Assembly (NCBI RefSeq): GCF_900116765.1
Contig: NZ_UETC01000016.1
Coordinates: forward strand, 28,663 to 92,662
Direction: 5' to 3'
Origin: Jannaschia seohaensis
GTDB taxonomy: Bacteria; Pseudomonadota; Alphaproteobacteria; Rhodobacterales; Rhodobacteraceae
Length of the DNA: 64,000 nucleotides
The stretch's first letter is position 1, and every line of letters starts with the position of its first letter. The position numbers and the translations under genes are program-made. The notes under the pieces were generated by a model. That model searched no databases and had not been told where the DNA came from. It worked only from the letters and a program-made list of their open reading frames with translations. Below are positions 61,449 through 64,000 of this stretch, piece after piece.

Positions 61449-62744
61449 TCAAAGCTCCGGGTAGATCGGGAACCGGTCGCAGAGCGCCTGGACCTTCTCG
61501 CGCACCCGCGCCTCGACCTCGGCATTGCCCTCGGCCCCGTTCGCGGCCAGCCCGTCAAGCACTTCGACGATCAGGTCGCCCACCTCCCGGAACTCCGGCT
61601 CGCCGAAGCCGCGCGTGGTGCCGGCGGGCGTGCCCAGCCGGATCCCCGACGTGACCGTCGGCTTCTCGTCGTCGAAGGGGATGCCGTTCTTGTTGCAGGT
61701 GATGTGGGCGCGGCCGAGCGCCGCCTCGGATTCGTTGCCCTTCACGCCTTTGGGGCGCAGGTCGACCAGCATCAGATGGGTGTCGGTCCCGCCCGTGACG
61801 ATGTCGAGCCCGCCTTTCATCAGCTGATCCGCCAGCGCCTTCGCGTTTTCGATCACCTGCGCCTGGTAGTCCTTGAAACCGGGCCGCAGCGCCTCGCCGA
61901 AGGCCACCGCCTTGGCGGCGATCACATGCATTAGCGGGCCGCCCTGGATGCCCGGGAAGATGGCGGAGTTCACCTTCTTCGCGATCTCGGCATCGTCGGT
62001 CAGGATCATCCCGCCCCGGGGGCCGCGCAGCGTCTTGTGCGTTGTGGTCGTGGCGACATGGGCATGGGGGAAGGGCGAGGGGTAGTGGCCCGACGCCACC
62101 AGCCCGGCGAAATGCGCCATGTCGACCAGCAGATAGGCGCCGACCGAATCCGCGATCTCCCGCATGCGGGCGAAGTCGATGATCCGCGGGATGGCCGAGC
62201 CGCCGGCGATGATCATCTTTGGCTGATGCTCGGTCGCGAGCGCCTGCACTTGGTCATAGTCGAGCAGCAGGTCGTCGCGGCGGACGCCATATTGGACGGC
62301 GTTGAACCATTTGCCCGACTGGTTGGGCTTCGCGCCATGGGTCAGGTGCCCGCCGGCGTCGAGGCTCATCCCCAGGATCGTGTCACCGGGCTTGAGCAGC
62401 GCAGTAAAGACGCCCTGGTTCGCCTGGCTGCCGGAATGCGGTTGAACGTTTGCGAATTGGCAGCCGAAGAGCTGCTTGGCGCGGTCGCGGGCCAGGTCTT
62501 CGGCGATGTCGACATACTGGCAGCCACCATAGTAGCGGCGGCCGGGGTAGCCCTCGGCGTATTTGTTGGTCATCACGCCGCCCTGCGCCTCCATCACGGC
62601 GCGGCTGACGATGTTCTCCGAGGCGATCAACTCGATCTCGTCGCGCTGGCGGTCGAGTTCCTTCCGGGTGGCCTCGGCGATCTCGGGATCGGTCTCGGCG
62701 AGGGTGGCGGTGAAGAAGTCGGGGTCGCGATGGGGGGCGTTCAT
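61449..62744 (-). CDS. glyA: Serine hydroxymethyltransferase
   Basis: A 431-residue PLP enzyme that interconverts serine and glycine with tetrahydrofolate. It shows [72 protein letters not shown], and the PLP lysine in [14 protein letters not shown]. The start is the ATG at 62744, giving [11 protein letters not shown]; the frame is open far upstream into the divergent NAD kinase gene, which is a shadow. Length is normal. Confidence 0.97.
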   Translation of the reverse strand: MNAPHRDPDFFTATLAETDPEIAEATRKELDRQRDEIELIASENIVSRAVMEAQGGVMTNKYAEGYPGRRYYGGCQYVDIAEDLARDRAKQLFGCQFANVQPHSGSQANQGVFTALLKPGDTILGMSLDAGGHLTHGAKPNQSGKWFNAVQYGVRRDDLLLDYDQVQALATEHQPKMIIAGGSAIPRIIDFARMREIADSVGAYLLVDMAHFAGLVASGHYPSPFPHAHVATTTTHKTLRGPRGGMILTDDAEIAKKVNSAIFPGIQGGPLMHVIAAKAVAFGEALRPGFKDYQAQVIENAKALADQLMKGGLDIVTGGTDTHLMLVDLRPKGVKGNESEAALGRAHITCNKNGIPFDDEKPTVTSGIRLGTPAGTTRGFGEPEFREVGDLIVEVLDGLAANGAEGNAEVEARVREKVQALCDRFPIYPEL

Positions 62745-62888
62745 GGCGCATCTCCTGTGACGGAATTGGCGCCTCATACGCGCCTCGTGGCCGCTGGGAA
62801 AGGGCAAGGGCGTCGCATCTCGGACCGGACACGACCCTTGCGTTTCCGATACGCGCCCCGCAACCCTGCGCGCGAACGGGGAGGGACG

Positions 62889-63659
62889 ATGCCGAACAAA
62901 GCCATGAAGATCGCGTTCGTCGCGTCGCCGACGGACGAGGCGCAGGAAGCGCTCGCCCGGTTGACCGCGCGCTACGGCCAGCACGCCCCCGAGGCGGCGG
63001 ATGTCGTCGTGGCGCTGGGGGGCGATGGATTCATGCTGGAGACGCTCCACGCGACCACGGATCTGCCGATCCCCACCTATGGGATGAATCGCGGCACGGT
63101 CGGGTTTCTGATGAACGAGTATAATGAGGAGGATCTGCTCTGGCGGCTTGCGGCGGCCGAGGAGGCGGTGACCAACCCGCTCAAGATGGTGGCGACGCGG
63201 GCCGATGGCAGCACGGTCGAGGCGCTGGCGATCAACGAGGTGTCGTTGCTTCGAGCGGGACCGCAAGCGGCCCGGCTGCGCATCACCGTCGATGGGCGCA
63301 TCCGAATGGAGGAGCTGGTCTGCGACGGCGCGCTGGTGGCCACGCCCGCCGGATCGACGGCCTACAACTATTCCGCCCATGGGCCGATTCTGCCGATCGG
63401 CTCGGAAGTGCTGGCGCTGACGGCCATGGCCGCCTTCCGGCCCCGGCGCTGGCGCGGGGCGCTGCTGCCTCGGACGGCGAAGGTGCGCTTTGACGTGCTT
63501 GAACCCGCAAAGCGGCCGATGATGGCGGAGGCGGACGGCACCTCGGTGCGCGACGTCACGCGCGTGGAGGTCGCGAGCGAGGAGAGCGTTCGGCATCGCT
63601 TGCTCTTCGATCCGGGGCACGGGTTGGAGGAACGGCTGCTGCGGGAGCAGTTCACCTAG
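62889..63659 (+). CDS. nadK: NAD kinase
   Basis: A 256-residue NAD kinase that makes NADP. It has the GGDG motif in [29 protein letters not shown], the NE-motif [10 protein letters not shown] and [25 protein letters not shown]. Start at 62889, with GGGGAGGGA upstream. It diverges from glyA across 144 bases. Confidence 0.95.
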   Translation: MPNKAMKIAFVASPTDEAQEALARLTARYGQHAPEAADVVVALGGDGFMLETLHATTDLPIPTYGMNRGTVGFLMNEYNEEDLLWRLAAAEEAVTNPLKMVATRADGSTVEALAINEVSLLRAGPQAARLRITVDGRIRMEELVCDGALVATPAGSTAYNYSAHGPILPIGSEVLALTAMAAFRPRRWRGALLPRTAKVRFDVLEPAKRPMMAEADGTSVRDVTRVEVASEESVRHRLLFDPGHGLEERLLREQFT

Positions 63660-63731
63660 AGAGGCGCTGCGGGCTGGTGGCTCGGGTGGGGGCTTGCTGT
63701 GGGCGGCGGTGTAGGTGGCCCGGGCGGGATT

Positions 63732-63754
63732 TGAGTATTTTTAGCCAGAAGAAG
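63732..63754. repeat. Tail of a roseobacter-type intergenic repeat
   Basis: GAGTATTTTTAGCCAGAAGAAGG follows the NAD kinase gene by 72 bases and resembles the tail of the structured repeat at 8382-8442 (GAGGTATTTCCGGCAAGATGAGG). The GC-rich stem part is missing or degenerate here. The stretch 63660-63900 otherwise shows no gene. Confidence 0.45.
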
Positions 63755-63901
63755 GAGGGGCCGGGCGCGGTGCCGCTGCGGGGGCGCGGGCGGGTTTCGT
63801 TGCAGGATCGGGGGGCGCGGTCGCGGGGGCGTGAGGGTCCGTCGCGACGCCGTGAGGGGCGTGCGGAAGAGCGGGCAATCTGTGCGCAAGCGCGCGTAGA
63901 T

Positions 63902-64000
63902 ATGAAGTATTTCACGGTTTCGTTCGTTGATCGTGAGGGCTCAGAGGCGCATATCCCCCTCATCGGCACCGGGCAGACGCCCACCGCCAAGGACACACGG
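63902..64000 (+). CDS. Possible start of a gene running off the window
   Basis: An open frame from ATG at 63902 to the end of the window (33 codons) reads MKYFTVSFVDREGSEAHIP and on. The sequence is balanced, with a strand-like start, but codon use is less GC-rich at third positions than in neighbouring genes and no clear ribosome binding site is visible. It may be a real gene start or chance; I do not recognise it. Confidence 0.35.
   Translation, partial: MKYFTVSFVDREGSEAHIPLIGTGQTPTAKDTR

Noticed and set aside
63652..63996. A minus-strand open frame at the right edge
   Set aside because: Its translation is Pro/Arg/Ser-rich with no domain and it covers the intergenic repeat tail.

Overview
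The window is GC-rich, densely packed alphaproteobacterial chromosome, most likely from a Rhodobacterales species (Roseobacter/Rhodobacter group). The evidence is a nuo operon interleaved with small Rhodobacterales-type genes, an rpoE-chrR singlet-oxygen locus divergent from a ufaD-like operon, and a structured intergenic repeat of the roseobacter type. I saw no rRNA, tRNA, CRISPR array, insertion sequence or prophage gene.

Positions 1-22691 (+): respiratory complex I operon from the 3' end of nuoB through nuoC, D, E, F, G, H, I, J, K, L, M and N. Eleven non-canonical genes sit between the nuo genes, many overlapping their neighbours by 4 nt. The operon runs on into birA, coaX and a ribonuclease J gene. 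NuoE and the membrane protein encoded next to it share a C-terminal helix-hairpin-helix-like module. On the opposite strand at 22884-25661 is an orphan, cysteine-type, molybdenum-dependent formate dehydrogenase alpha subunit.

Positions 25889-39810 (+): the most interesting region. Eleven co-directional genes encode a transmembrane Ser/Thr kinase with a periplasmic PDZ-like end, an FHA protein, a PP2C phosphatase, three dynamin-like or degenerate P-loop proteins, two small unrecognised proteins, a secreted PstS-like/OmpA fusion and two exported proteins, each with two PilJ-type sensor repeats. The kinase, phosphatase and FHA trio resembles the regulatory trio of type VI secretion, but no secretion genes are present. 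I infer an envelope-sensing phosphorylation pathway acting on dynamin-like GTPases. I know of no described system with this composition.

Positions 40254-46432: a minus-strand operon (UfaD-like flavoprotein, DUF1365, MFS, SDR) diverges from rpoE-chrR. Candidate RpoE promoters (TGATCC with an N18 spacer) face both ways. The ChrR zinc-binding anti-sigma motif is replaced although its cupin site is intact.

Positions 46481-57560: general metabolism, including CreA, an MFS protein, dienelactone hydrolase, RluA, a 1-Cys peroxiredoxin, an acyl-CoA synthetase, an amylosucrase, and a GntR/sugar isomerase/PfkB operon with a palindromic operator and a possible rpiB remnant. Positions 57562-60059 (-): scoA and scoB flank a LOV-domain kinase-like photosensor gene. 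The window closes with an HDAC-family amidohydrolase, glyA, NAD kinase and possibly the start of one more gene.
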